Origin: Acanthococcus lagerstroemiae
Lineage: Eukaryota > Arthropoda > Insecta > Hemiptera > Eriococcidae
Assembly (NCBI GenBank): GCA_031841125.1
Contig: CM063110.1
Location: 55,651,946 to 55,715,945 of the forward strand
Reading direction: 5' to 3'
DNA length: 64,000 bases
Shown here: positions 10,085-21,590 of the stretch, piece after piece
Position numbering within the stretch: the stretch's first letter is position 1
Layout: each line of letters begins with the position of its first letter
Notes under the pieces: model-generated
Databases searched by the model: none
Told to the model about the DNA's origin: nothing
What the model saw: the letters and a program-made list of their open reading frames with translations, nothing else
Translations under genes and position numbers: made by a program

Positions 10085-12149
10085 AGAATTCTTTCACTAA
10101 AATTTTGCTCACATTGGTCTGAAGTCGAAAGACAACAAAATTGTCCTATTTGTTGAAAAATATTTTCTTTTTTAATCCTTCCTCGTATAGGTCGTCATTA
10201 AATAACATAGCGGTCTTTACCAATCTGACAAGTGTTTTGTTTCTCAAGGGCAAAATAGTTATTTTTGAAAAACGCCGAAAACTCGAGACGAAATGAATGT
10301 TTCAAAGAATCTGAATTAGGTTACGGTCGGAAGGAAGATGAGTGAATTGAGTCCACATTCCTCACCACACAGTCCTAATCGGGTCCCAATATCCCAGTAG
10401 AGTCCTCTGCGTTCTCCAGAGGGTATACTTGATTTCTTCCTTTTCGGCGATCGGAACCTCATTGACATTTTTTCATCATATATTCTGAGGCACTAATTTT
10501 CTTCTGTACCAAATAATCTATAGCAGTTCGGGTGAAATTTTTCTTATTCATAATTCTCGTTTATGAGCCACTACTGAGTTCATTTTCAAACAGGTCACAC
10601 TCTGAGACACTCTATTATTGCGTCACGTCTCGGCATGCTTGTCATCACGATACGATTACAACGTCCGTTGTGAAGTAGGATAACATATGGGACCCAGTTC
10701 AGTGAAATACAAACCGGGTCCCAGTTTGTTTGTTTTTTTCTGAACCCTATTCGAAGTGTGCTGGGGACCTAATTCCGACTACCCGTTTTCATAATCCCTC
10801 TCTTTTGGGGCTCAATTTGGATACAGCCGAGTATTTCGGCAGGAGTTTTACAAATGAAGCCTTGCCTGCTACCATTTCGGTCGAAATCGGAGTAGTGACG
10901 AGCCAACAGTACTATTTTTTGGTCAAACGAATTTTGGGTGTCCCAAAATTTATTTAATTTGAGAAAATTGTAAGAATTGTTGTCGATACGATGGTTTTTT
11001 CGAACGTGATTCCGTGATTTTGAATATTGCGTTGCCTTCTGCGCCCGACCTCATCGGTTTACTCCGAATTTCCACTTTCGGCGAGAGCTTTCACACTTGT
11101 ACTCGTATTTCTCGAATCGGTCCGGGCATGACGGGATGAGCGTACTGCCTCCTAATTACCGCAACTACTGGACGTATCAGTCCGGGCTTTTGGCGATGAA
11201 TTCCGAATGGCTTTTGCTTATCAGATCAAAAAATCGTGCGACGTTCGCTTGAACCCGTGCTGTGCTGTGTAGCTTTTGCGAGCGAAAAATTTTGAATTCT
11301 ATGGTTTCGCCGAGTTAGTCTACCGGTACCTATACACTATAGTGCCTCTCGGTACAACTTTAAGCATTCATTCACTGTCTCCACATTTATCCAGTAAGGA
11401 TTCCGAAATCGATATAAATCGCGTATAATCAAGACATCAGTGACCTACCTACCTACCTGTGTTTACATCCTTAATAAATTCGCGCCTTCTTCGCGGCGCG
11501 TTGAAACTCGTCGCAAAAGAGGCGGTCGTTGCTCCCTTTGAGTTGTGTAGCTTTCACCATCAAACGAGGCTTTAAAATCGAGTCGAGTTACGGTGCCAAT
11601 GGAAGAGTGACATGTTTACGACCTGACCTAGCACAATGAGTGTTTTAATTTGCATCAGATTTGTTGAAGTCTCGGTATTCTTTCTCTGTTGTCTCAGAGT
11701 TTTTTTTTTCTTTTTTGCTGCTGAAAGTAATCCGATTGGAGCGTTGCCCAATTTCGATACTATCGCTATCTATGGCTGATTGTGTATACGGTCGAGTATT
11801 TTCGAAAGGGGGCTAGGGAGACAAAATCGTATACAACTGAGCCTGCCTAAAGGACTTGTAATGTTTCAGATGGACGAGTATTTGGATTTTGAGCCTGAGG
11901 TAAAATACGTAAAGTATGGTGTAACATTGTGTAGTGGATACTAATATACTCGTACATGGTGTTTCACAAGTGGTTCGCTCACTTATATTCTTGATTGCAA
12001 AATCGGATCGCCCCCGCACCCCGCACAAAAAAAAGTTCTTCAAGCGAAAAAGGCTAGTTCCATTGTTGGTGAATGAATTTTCACTTTTCCAGAAGGGAGG
12101 CTCGAGTACCGCCAATTTTGAAATTTTGAATAAAACAGTATCAAACGAA
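10085..12149. other. gene-free stretch
   Basis: No gene recognised. Short frames at 10730-10957 and 11813-12246 overlap on both strands without any familiar motif. A short (CTAC)n run lies at about 11446-11458. The words GGGTCCCA and GGGACCCA recur at 10380-10720, in inverted pairs, without a clear element boundary. Confidence 0.4.
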
Positions 12150-12680
12150 GTATTTGCGGGTATTTTTGATCGCTAATTTCGAATATCGCAACATGTTCTC
12201 TGATCCAGCCCCAATTTAAATGCCAAAATCCAAATTTTAGACCCAAATTAACAAAATATTTGACTCCGCTCGAAAAATTGAAAAGTAACTACATTTGATT
12301 TTCGGGTCGCTGATTTCGAATAAGGCGTCGGATTTTCGAGCCGACCCAAATTTATGTGCAAATTCGACTTTATTCCGTTCACAGAGTCAGTCTGGTTTCG
12401 TTAGAAATACAGAACGAAATGTCAGGATAAAGCTTCCTTGGGTCGTTGAGTACAGAAAGTAAATCCGATCACTTAGACCTTAAATCTAAAAATGACTCCT
12501 TTAACTGCGCTGAAAAAAATGAACAAAGTATTCGGACTCGGTACTTCTGAGGGTCGCAGTTTCCAAAAAGTCAATCAGACTGCTGTTCCGGTCCCGATTT
12601 AGACCCCAGAATCCGAATTTACCCCTTGCAATGCATAAAATTAACCCAGCTTAGAAAACTGAACGAAGTACCGGAATCGT
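12150..12680 (-). repeat. diverged ~140-bp monomer satellite, block 1
   Basis: The core TCGCTRATTTCGAATAWSGC occurs at about 12166 and 12304 (138 bp apart), with weaker repeats near 12440 and 12551. The same core, reverse-complemented, runs through 16900-18480, and two more units lie at 23355 and 23490. The monomers are strongly diverged, so this is an old, inactive array. Confidence 0.5.
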
Positions 12681-12831
12681 GTTTTTAGCATTTATGCTTT
12701 TACTATTGGGTACACTTGTGCGAAAAACGTAACGAAAAAATCGTAAATCAAAAACTTGTACGGATCGTGTTCGTCTTAATTTAACTAGCGCCTTTAAGGC
12801 ATGCGGCATCAGCCCCTTCAACCTACTGAAA

Positions 12832-13413
12832 ATGCTGAGAAGATTGCCGGATTATGAATCAACTGCATCGGATGACGAAAGCAGGGATGATGAAACTCCA
12901 CCCTCCCCCCCCCGTCTGCAGCAGACGACCGACCAAATTCCTTTGGCGCAACAAACGCTTTCAACGACTCAACAAACCTTTTCGGGAACTCAGCAAACCT
13001 TTTCGACGACGCAATCAACCCCTTCGACCCAGCGTACCCGACCTACCGGGAATGTTCTAGTTGAATTTCTCAAAGAAGCTAGTTTTAGAAATCAGGAAAA
13101 ACTCAACTGCGAGGACGTGGAAAACTAGTCTATATATGTAGTTCCAAAATGAAAGTGTAACCAGTTTGACACCAGAAGAAGTCGATGTTTAGCCCAAGGT
13201 TGGGAAGAACAAGAAAAAACAAGAGAGTTTGGAAATGCAAGAAGAAGATATCGACGATCCAGGGGTACCATACCTGAGAAAACTGTCAAGAAACCCAAGG
13301 AAAGATCAGCGAATAATGAGATCAAATCAGCAACGGAGGAGCCATGTGTAGTTTGCGGAGAATCGTACAGCCGACCAGGTGAAGTAAGCATTTATTTGCT
13401 GAAATGAAGAAAA
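12832..13413 (+). pseudogene. possible pogo/jerky-type transposase C-terminal tail
   Basis: The frame 12832-13128 begins with an acidic segment and then repeats TQQTF-like units (QTLSTTQQTFSGTQQTFSTT). After a stop and frameshift, about 13200-13413 reads as an Arg/Lys-rich helix (NARRRYRRSRGTIPEK) followed by EEPCVVCGESYSRPGE. A basic stretch and then a 'PCxVCGExY' treble-clef start is a common tail of pogo/Tigger-type DDE transposases in invertebrates. The catalytic core is not nearby. Alternatively this is a piece of a host gene with a low-complexity linker; I cannot exclude it. Confidence 0.35.
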
Positions 13414-13789
13414 ATGTGGTACAGGGGGCAGGAAAGTCGATTCTTTTCAACTACTTTCCGTTTTGCTGAAAAATAATTTTTAAACGATATTTGCGAAACT
13501 GCTTCTGAATTATATGTATAGTTTTGTCAATTTTCATTGTAAATTACGACAGTGAGTCCCAAATGAGGCGAGGCGCTGAATGTAATGAGATATTTGAACG
13601 GTATCCAATGACCCTACTTCGGTACATTACCAAATCAACTCAATTCTGCCCATTAATTGAGTGTAATTGTACATTTCAGAGCCTAAATCAAGACCGACTG
13701 GAAAACCGAATGCGATATTTGGAATCCACAACCGTCCTCCCTAAAGAAAAAAGGGCGCAGCAATGATCAAGATCAGTGAGCACATAGCT
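13414..13789. other. gene-free stretch
   Basis: A frame of 80 codons at 13524-13766 (+) lies opposite part of the LINE fragment that follows and shows no known motif. I see no gene. Confidence 0.35.
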
Positions 13790-14060
13790 GAAAGAAATTT
13801 TCGGCAAGAAAGGGGGCTCACTGCTTGTTAACTTAAGTAATTTGCTAGTGGTCTTGAGTAGGACCTTAAGGTTTACTTGCTTATTGATCGATTCTCTGTA
13901 AACATCCCAGTCCGTCGGCTTGTGAGCGAGTTTTGGGTTTGGCATTTTCTTGATGATCTGGCTACTTAGTGTGAGTAGTATTAGGAAGTGGTCCGATGAA
14001 AGATGCTCAAGTTTGATATGTCGGAATAGGGCGCAGAGTTGGGGGGCAGTGATAAACGTG
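13790..14060 (-). pseudogene. Jockey-like LINE fragment, end of the endonuclease
   Basis: The minus-strand frame from about 14060 contains LCALFRHIKLEHLSSDHFLI, where SSDH is the conserved Ser-Asp-His at the end of LINE AP-endonucleases. It continues with HKPTDWDVYRESINKQVNLK, the segment that joins endonuclease to reverse transcriptase. The same order (LSSDHSPLILTL, then KHTDWDYFCELVESKINL) is in the Jockey-type element at 33067-37371, so this is probably a relative. Both the catalytic part of the endonuclease and the reverse transcriptase are absent. The upstream side is cut by the composite foldback element at about 14055. Confidence 0.6.
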
Positions 14061-15475
14061 TCTCCTACAGACACACGTAGTGTAACATTTTATATGCTTT
14101 CGTACCCTAATAAAAAAAATCCCCGTGAAAATTTCAATGAACAACACGGCTGCAGATTGTAGTTGCGCAGAACGCAACAAGTGTCAACCACTGAATTCGT
14201 GTCGGGAGAGCGTGTCAGGGGAAGCGTTACGGTTTTCGCTCAAGTATGTACTCAGTAGTGTGGCGAGTAATCCCGAACATTCAAGATAAGCGAAGAAAGA
14301 TCGACACATTTCGAGCAGCAGAATAGAAGTTCAATAACGAAAGCGATAAGGAGTTTCGCCGATAACGCCGGGATATATAAAGGCTGCTGGCCTTCGCCGT
14401 ATAGTCTAGTTTTGTATGCGATGAACTGTGCGTTCTCAAAGCGATCTAGCTACCGTTCTCGTGCGTTTGTATTAGTGTGACATTAAAAGTTCTTAGTACG
14501 TGTTTTTGTGCGCTTTTCGGTGCGAATCTCGATAGTAACCGGAGCGTTACGGGAGGCTGTTACGGGGGGCCATCACAGTTTTCCCTCAAGTATAACCAGA
14601 AGTATGACGTCATAGTAACAGAAGCGTGTTATGGGGGGCCGTTGAGGGAGACGTTCCGGGGGAAGTGTTACGGTTTTCGCTCAAGTATAGCCAGTAGTAA
14701 AAGCATATAAAATGCTAAAATACATCTTATTTTCCGTTTGTGTGTCAAGAATTTCTCGTTACGGGGGGCCGTTACGGAGGGCTGTTACGGGGGGAGCGTT
14801 ACGATTTTTGCTTAAGTATACCCAGTAGTATGACGTCGTAGTAATAGGAGCGTTACGGTTTTCGCTCAAGTATACCCAGCCGTAAAAACAAATAAAATGC
14901 TAAAAACCGTAACGAAAAAACGTAACGCTCCCCTGACACGCTCCCTCGACACGAATTCAGTGGTTGGCATTTCCATGGAAATTTATTTTATCATTTTATA
15001 TGCTTTTACTACTGGGTATATACTTGAGCAAAGCTAAAACTGTAACAACCCCCATAACACTCCTCCATAATGGTCCACCGACACGCTCCCACAACACAAA
15101 TTCGCAGGTTGACATTTTCATGGAAATTCATTATAGCATTTTATATACTTTTACTGGTCAGGGTCCACCGACACGAATTCAGTGGTTAACATTTACAGTC
15201 TGCAGCCGCGTGTTACTTATCTCTGAAATTTGTTATGTCGCAAATGTTATTTTTATCTCATAATTCATCGAAAATGAATCAAGCAGATTGTCTCCCCGAA
15301 AGGAAGTTTGTTATGCCAACGAATAGAAGTGTGTGAGTAATAAACAAATATCTTAACAGCCTATTTTAGCACCCTACACAGCAGCTGCGTAATGAGTTTA
15401 CAGGCAATTTTTATTAGAGTATGAAAGCATACAAAATGTTACACTACGTGTCTATGTAGGAGATACGTATTTTGT
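14055..15475. mobile_element. composite foldback element with GAGCGTTACGG iterations
   Basis: The outer ~65 bp are inverted: ACACGTAGTGTAACATTTTA at about 14070-14090, and its complement near 15430-15455. Inside, CACTGAATTCGTGTCGG (about 14190) is repeated in inverted form (CGACACGAATTCAGTGG, 14947-14966 and 15170-15186). Between them the phrase GAGCGTTACGG...TTTTCGCTCAAGTATA recurs at about 14221, 14540, 14663, 14770, 14805 and 14850. It recurs inverted at 14903-14940. The 14964-15263 open frame is an artefact of these repeats. The element interrupts Jockey-like sequence at 14055. Confidence 0.6.
14374..14410 (+). promoter_or_regulatory. TATA box and initiator-like pair
   Basis: TATATAAAGG (14374-14383) is followed about 27 bp downstream by AGTCTAGT (14403-14410), close to the arthropod initiator TCAGT-like consensus. 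The spacing fits a pol II core promoter. It sits inside the composite foldback element, so it may be the promoter of an LTR-like or foldback element rather than of a host gene. No coding frame follows closely. Confidence 0.4.
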
Positions 15476-16069
15476 GTCGCTGTTGCTGAGGTTGGAAATT
15501 TAATGAAATTTCCAACTCGACCCTGCGATTGGTGGCGAGAATTTAACTCTTTTCCCCTTTAACGAAGCCAATTCAGCTGTGTCGATCGGTTCTTTTGATC
15601 CTATCTCAGTTCAGTTACCAGATGTTAAATTTTAAAATTAGAATGTATAAATCTGATAAAACAAATTCAGGTGTGTGACAAAATTGAGCATTTTTTTGCA
15701 AATTTATTTATTATGAAGTCAAGCCAGATCGAAACGGAAGGGCAGGTATTTTCTAGTATTAAGTTTTAGTTTTGGGATGAATGAATTTTTCCTGTTCCAA
15801 AGAACCTGGAATTTTTAATAGTATTTGGATCAGCAACAGGCCTGGTACCAGAATTCTTAGGGGTGAATTTTATGGTGTTGACCTTTGTAAGTGATTAAAG
15901 AAACACAAATTACGAGTGAAACGAGAAAAGTTTTCTGAATTTTTTCGATAATTTCTTACAAATTTTTATTTTGGACGGTGAAGATCCTCGAGTTTTCCTC
16001 TCTTAAAACCGGCAATGACCCACGATACTCGATCACACCTGAGTTTAGACATTTTGCAAAGGAAAAAAA
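15476..16069. other. gene-free stretch
   Basis: AT-rich; I see no gene and no clear element. Confidence 0.4.
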
Positions 16070-16720
16070 TCGTCTGTTTTATCTTCTAAATGGACAAATG
16101 TCTTCTCCTTAAAAAACAAACAAAAAAAAACGTGATTTGCTTTCTGTTTTTACAAGGACAGGGTGTAGATCTTTCTTATTCAAAAAGAAAAACAACACTT
16201 CTTATTCGAAGAAAAAACTGAATAATGTTTCTCATTAAGGAAAAATAAAAAATATAAAAAAAGTTATTCTCATTCAAAAGAAGGACGAAGCAATTTTCAT
16301 CACGCTCATAAGGAAAGAACAGTTTCTCTTCCTAGGAAAGGGGAAAAAGTTTCTTTACATTCACAATATAAAAGGAACGATGTTATCATTCCTCGAAAAA
16401 AAAATCCTCAAAATAAGTAAAATAAAATTTCTCTTACTAAAGAAAGGGGTATGAACATTTTATTTTTATTTCTAAAAGCTTCTTACTATAGAGAGGGACC
16501 GATTGATATTTTTCTTTCCATTTAACGAACGGAATGTTTCTCATCAATATCGAAGAATAAAAACAGAGCTCCTTTCAAGGAGAAAAAAGACGATTTTCTT
16601 CTTCTCCCTGGAGGAAATGAAATTATTAGTTTCTGCTTCCTCAGAGATTTTCATTCAAGAAACGGAAAGAGCTGTTTTTTCCGTCCTGGTTCTTCTTATT
16701 TTGGAAATGAAAAAAGTTTT
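16070..16720. repeat. degenerate ~30-bp minisatellite of hairpin units
   Basis: Units of about 25-35 bp follow the form TTTCTC-(T/A rich)-GAGAAA or a close variant, for example TTTCTCTTCCTAGGAAAGGG, TTTCTCTTACTAAAGAAAGG and CTCCTTTCAAGGAGAAAA. Each unit is a short imperfect hairpin. The 132-codon open frame at 16503-16901 is explained by this composition and is not called as a gene. Confidence 0.45.
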
Positions 16721-16899
16721 TTTTGTTTTTTCAAAAAACACCCTGCAAAGTGGCCCGTCGGAAGAGGGAAAAATTGCAGTGGGACCCGAATTTGGATTGA
16801 GTTGTACAACCGATGGATTTTTCGAAGTCAGCAACTTCAAAAAGCTGCATCCCAACCCTGTGTTCGCTTTGTTTAATCGGATCAGCAGTACCCACTTGT

Positions 16900-18480
16900 A
16901 GAGCTTAAATCGGGGTCTGATCGAACAATTTGATTTGATTTTTGGAATGAACCCCGCGACAACCCCTCATGCCGACACTTTGTACAAGTTTTTCAGAGAA
17001 GTCAAATTGATTCTCTCGGGATGAGAGGGAGGGGCGGGGAAGTTGAATTTCGAGGGCAAATCGGAGCCGGATTAGAAAATGCGTCTTAATTTTCGAATTC
17101 GGTAATTCAAATACCCGTATTCCGATACCTAACTCGTGCAGCTTTCCAATTTGGCCTAATTTTGATCATTTGAAGAGGTTCAGTGTTGGTATTGGGGGCC
17201 CAAATCTAGATTAGAAGAGAAATCTAATTAAATTACTAAAATGAGCATTCTCAAGAATCCCTACTTTCATTTCTTGATCATTTTTTTCGGCGGGGTCAAA
17301 TTGGCTACATTGAAGGAAGGAAGTCAAATTTGGGGCACCAGTCGGTGTCGAATCAAAAATGTAATTGAATTTTTAAACTTAGCGATGCATTCCGATATTT
17401 GAATTCAATTTTCTAAATAGGGGCAATGTTGCTCATTTGTATCGGGGTAACATCCAAACACTGGGACCGGAATATTAGGATTGGATTAAAAATGTAATTG
17501 TCTATCATCCCCCCCCCCCAAAAAAAAACAACAAAAAACAAACACATGCTGTTTTTAATTTTTTCAGTGAAGTGTGACTGGCCCATTTAAAGGGTTCAGA
17601 TTTAAATTTTAAAGGCTAAATTTGGGCGAACAAATAATGCGATTAACTTCTCAAATTCAGCGCTCCAGGAAACCCCTATTTCGATACCTTGTTCGATATT
17701 TTGGGCAAAATTAAACTGGCAGAAAATTTGAATTTGCAACCCAAATCGGGGTCGATCGAAAATCCGATCACAGTTTTGAACTCAGCTATTTAAGAGGCTC
17801 TTTTTTCGATATTTTGGTATGTTTCCATTTGAAATTTCAAATCTGGCGGCACGTTCCAGTCTTCTTTTGGGACAGAAGGGAAATTTGTTTACGCTAAAAT
17901 AAATTAAATCTCAGCTCTTGAAGATACCCGTTTGTGCTTCCTCAATCTGACTTCTCGATAAATGAAAAAATATGGGGTTTGGGTGCCACCACCTATTCCG
18001 ATCCAAGGACGAAAATAAGGGGGTACAGGGGCAGCTTGCCCCCAACCTTCACCGAAGTTAGGAAATTTTAGTAGATGGATCAAAAGTTGTGAGAATCCAA
18101 CAAGTCCTGAAGATTTTTTTTTAGCTAATACAAACAAATTCTGATATTTGGGAATTTTTAGTCGAGTCGGTTGGAAATTTAACAGTTTTGGCCCCTTCAG
18201 AAAAAACTCTTCGCTACGTCCCTGTTCCGATCCATAGCTCGATTTTCGAAAACTGACTCGGGGCCGGATCGAAAATCTGATGCGATATTCGAAATGAATG
18301 ACCTAGAAATCTATTTCGATATTTTTTTTTTGTTTTTGTTTTCAAACCAAATCAATTTTACTCGTTTTCGGTCTGGATTTTTTGAATTTTTTGACGGAAA
18401 CCGGATCGGTTTCAAAATCTGATGCGAAATCAGCGACGCAGAAAAATCTTATTTCGATACTTTGTTCGAAGATTTAATCA
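16900..18480 (+). repeat. diverged ~140-bp monomer satellite, block 2
   Basis: The core ATTCCGATAC or TTTCGATACTTTG recurs at about 16968, 17119, 17260, 17389, 17678, 17805, 17994, 18320 and 18450. Steps are about 130-150 bp, or a multiple, once the 221-bp MITE at 18004-18224 is removed. Each unit also carries a GGATCGAAAATCyGAT-like word. Block 1 (12150-12680) and the 23355-23510 units are the same repeat in the opposite orientation. Confidence 0.5.
18004..18224. mobile_element. hAT-type MITE, family B, in the satellite
   Basis: The 8-bp duplication TTCCGATC lies at 17996-18003 and 18225-18232. The ends are CAAGGACG and, read inward from the right, CAGGGACGTAGCGAAG. Removing the element and one duplication restores the satellite phrase CTATTCCGATCCATAGCTCG. 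A related left part lies at 29424-29560. No coding capacity. Confidence 0.8.
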
Positions 18481-19594
18481 AAGTTATTGGTACACTCGAG
18501 ATCCCCTTTCAGGGGGGGGGGTCGTCACCATAAATGAAACTAGACCTTGTCACTTAAAGAACAATGCTCAGTCCGTGGCAACTCGACTTCGCGATCGAAA
18601 GCACAAAGGAAAAAGGGGGCAGTTCTTGGAACACCCTGGATTCGCCAGCGGAGGGCTACTGCGGAAGCAGTCTCGCATTGAATTTTTTCACACCCAGCTA
18701 ATTACAGTTAAGTAGACGCGGAGTACAGTTTAATCACTAAGCAGATTACATCGCGCTACTCGTATAGTTCGTTAATTATTAAAATTGTCTCGATACCTAT
18801 GTATACACCGCACCTTGAAAGTACCGCTAAATTATACAGAGAAGACGAGGAGCGGCAGAAGCCCGGCAACCCGATGCTGCTGCGGTTTCGGGAAATTAAA
18901 AATTAACTCGAAGACGAACTCGAGAAAAAGTTTGCGAGCTGTTAATTCAATTAAAAAATGCCTTTACTCGAATAATGAAAATTGCGTTTTTTACAAAATC
19001 AAATGGAATGGAATGGTATGGGTGGCGGAGGAAAATGTGGTAGAGAGTGGAGCGGAGCCCGTGATCCATTTTGCGGCGTCATCGCGTGGAGTCGTTCGAT
19101 TATTAAGCGGAGGAAAAGCTGAGGTCTCGCCTTGCCCCCGTAGTTTTCAGCCAACTTTCGTTTATCTCGGTTTCGGACGGAAACCCAGTCGAAACTTTTT
19201 CGTGATTTGACTTATCAGCGAACGAAAATGAAAACACTTGCCTGTTGCTGAGAATCCGCTGAAATCGTACGGCGATGGCCCTCTTAAAATGAAGATGGAC
19301 CGACGGTCACCGCTGATCCAGTATGTTTCCACTAGGATGGCTTGGATCTTGGTGAATTTCGAGTTTCTTATGTTAACATCACCCTAGAATTGTGCTATAC
19401 TACGGGAAAAAAAAAAGAATTGTAAATGTATATCTGGTCTTGAGGTCATAGAACAGTTTTCGCCCGACCTCCAAAAGGGGCGAAGTCTTAACATCTATCT
19501 ATCTTTGTGCGAGGTGGCGCTGTATGCGCCGAATGCTCAGGCCTTATAGTTTATTGCACTTTTTCTCAGGTTGCTGTTGAGGAGCAGGTCAGTA
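18481..19594. other. gene-free stretch, less AT-rich
   Basis: The 18785-19210 (+) frame of 141 codons has an ordinary start but no motif that I recognise, and its composition (KRS-rich, then a Cys-rich stretch) is not convincing. It could be a non-coding host region. I see no splice-supported gene. Confidence 0.3.
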
Positions 19595-19760
19595 GCCTTA
19601 CTTCTACAAAGTGAGAATTTTACTGAGTGCTATCTCGTTGACTTTATTGGGTGCTGGATACTCCAGTCTGGATACTTCGCGTCTTGTCTCGACTATTGCT
19701 GCGGGCATTGACGTTATGATGTGAATCGAGGTTTCCTTCTCGTCTCCATAACGAAGTTTT
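19595..19760 (-). pseudogene. C-terminal fragment of an R1/I/Jockey-type LINE
   Basis: On the minus strand, about 19760 down to 19606 reads RYGDEKETSIHIITSMPA, then TRREVSRLEYPAPNKVNEI and LSKILTL before a stop. This follows the tail common to LINEs that end in a zinc-knuckle-like or RNase H-like segment (CGEEETxxHIxxxCPA...R). The first and last Cys are lost (RYGDEKET; SMPA). The rest of the element is missing. The assignment rests on a single conserved block. Confidence 0.45.
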
Positions 19761-20390
19761 AACATGGATTTACATGAGGGTTTGCTTCATAGCTATAAAA
19801 ATAAATGCTGAAATGACTGGGGGGAGGGAGGATAAAAACTGAAAATACCAGTTTTGCTCAAAATTGTTTCGAAGGGCGCTATTAATTGATACAGCTCGTG
19901 AAATATCTTACCGGACCCCACTGCACTCCGAAATGGGGGAGACAGGTTGAGTAAATCAAACTGGTAACGAGAATTGATTTATAAACCATCGAGGTCGTCG
20001 AGTTCGATTTTGCGGATAATTTTTTGGATCTGATCCTTCGGGGTGCCGCTAAAAGTGGTTCAGTCCATGGAGTAGTGATTGTAGCTTGATAATATACAAT
20101 TTATAGGTGTTTAAGGTCGTCTTGAATTCAGTTCTGTTTTTTCGGATATGACTCTCACCGGCTATGTCTTTTTTCTCACTCCTGCCCACTACGGTGGCAC
20201 TAAACGGGGTTGACGCCAAAGAACCGAATCATATTCAATTTTTCGAAACTCAGTGTGATTTATGTAGAGATTTGAATGTTCGTACCGGTCCATAATCACG
20301 GGGAAGGGAGGGAGGTCGTTACTCCCCGATAAGACGATGAAACCTATATTTGTTCGCTTTTTTGGATGTTTGCTATATTTCTCCAAATTA

Positions 20391-20392
<2 letters not shown>
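19761..20392. other. gene-free stretch
   Basis: I see no gene. The short frames that run into the CT repeat at its right end are composition artefacts. Confidence 0.4.

Positions 20393-20439
<47 letters not shown>
20393..20439. repeat. (CT)n microsatellite
   Basis: An almost perfect run of CT/TC dinucleotides about 47 bp long. Open frames through it on both strands (poly-Leu/Ser or poly-Arg/Glu) are artefacts. Confidence 0.95.
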
Positions 20440-20445
<6 letters not shown>

Positions 20446-21339
20446 CCCCATCTCGCTGCACGGAAAATTATTTATCCCCTTCTCCTTCATAAAAGTGGTT
20501 ACATTAAAACACTACGATACTTCATTCGAGCCGGCGGTAGCCAGTAGATGAGAAAACCTGTCTGTGTTCTACACCTGAGCTGCTGAAAAGCTTTCGAAAT
20601 TCACCAGTTTCCTCCGGCTCAATAGTTCTGTAATCTGTACAAACCTTATTATACCCGACTTAACATCAAGAGAAACCGATAAGATCAAATAATAAAAATT
20701 GCGATATCAGAAGAAATGTTATTTACATACTCAAGAGACAGTGAAGTTTTAGAAATGGCCAACTTCTGCATAAATGAACAGCTTAATGAAAAATTGACTG
20801 TAGTCTGACTTCTGTGCTTAACCCTTTTCACTAGTTGGACGCTGTTCAGCGTAAGGAAACCAACCAGCAAAATCAGTTTTTTGAGAACACGTGATTCGAA
20901 GTTCAAGAGCCATGTAGAAACTATATGACATAGCGTTTATTGATAAGCTTTTTTCAACGTGAGTACACATTTTTGAATCGGGGGTCCAATTTTGAAAAAT
21001 TCTACTTTTTACGCTCTTTCCAGCGATACTAATAATTCATTTTGTTTTCAAATGTCGGTTGGTTCCCTTACGTTTAACAGCGTCCAATTGTTCCTCAGAG
21101 TGGGAGGGAAATGGATGAGAGAGAGAGGCCGTAGCAGGCTATGGATTCGTAAATAACTCCTAGAAGTGAATTCAGCGCGACTTCCGGAACTTATAAATTA
21201 GATATCATCTCGCTACATCAGTGTTGAAACTGAACCACTTCTGGTGGCACCCTAACAGGTCAGATTAAAAAAAAAAAAAAAAACACCGAAAATTAAAATT
21301 TAAAATCGACGTTTTTGAGTCCTCTGTTTTAAATTTTAT
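20440..21339. other. gene-free stretch
   Basis: I see no gene. An A-run of about 18 lies at 21267-21284. CAGCGTAAGGAAACCAACC at 20848 has a reverse-complement partner near 21055-21090 (GGTTGGTTCCCTTACG). This may be an inverted pair about 200 bp apart. Confidence 0.35.
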
Positions 21340-21590
21340 GAACAAACAAACAAACAAATAGGCAGACTGACGAACAGAAGACGGACGAACGAAGCGACAG
21401 ATAGACAGACTAACAGAAACGGGGACAGATACGCGGGTTGGCCAAAGGAAAGATGAGCAGACGGACGGATGGACAGACGAGCAGGCAGATTGACAAACGA
21501 ACGAACAAACAGACAGACGTAAATAAATGGAAAAATACATAATCGAACTAACTAACTGACAGACAGAGAAACAAAAAGAAAAAACAAAAC
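21340..21590. repeat. cryptic tetranucleotide repeat (ACAR/GACR)n
   Basis: A 250-bp stretch with strong 4-bp periodicity, made of interchanging units AACA, GACA, GACG, AACG and similar. The 91-codon minus-strand frame (rich in SVC-like repeats) is an artefact of this periodicity. Confidence 0.7.

Noticed and set aside
14964..15263. 99-codon frame with a hydrophobic start (signal-peptide-like)
   Set aside because: It runs through repeated units of the foldback composite; the apparent signal peptide is repeated in the non-coding copies.
16503..16901. 132-codon frame
   Set aside because: It arises in a Lys/Phe-rich hairpin minisatellite and has no recognisable domain.
18785..19210. 141-codon frame as a host gene
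   Set aside because: No known motif, no supporting context, and ordinary length for chance in a less AT-rich stretch. Not excluded as non-coding host sequence.
20350..20551. poly-Leu/Ser and poly-Arg/Glu proteins
   Set aside because: Products of the (CT)n microsatellite.
21265..21540. Cys/Ser-rich 91-codon frame
   Set aside because: Product of the 4-bp periodic repeat.
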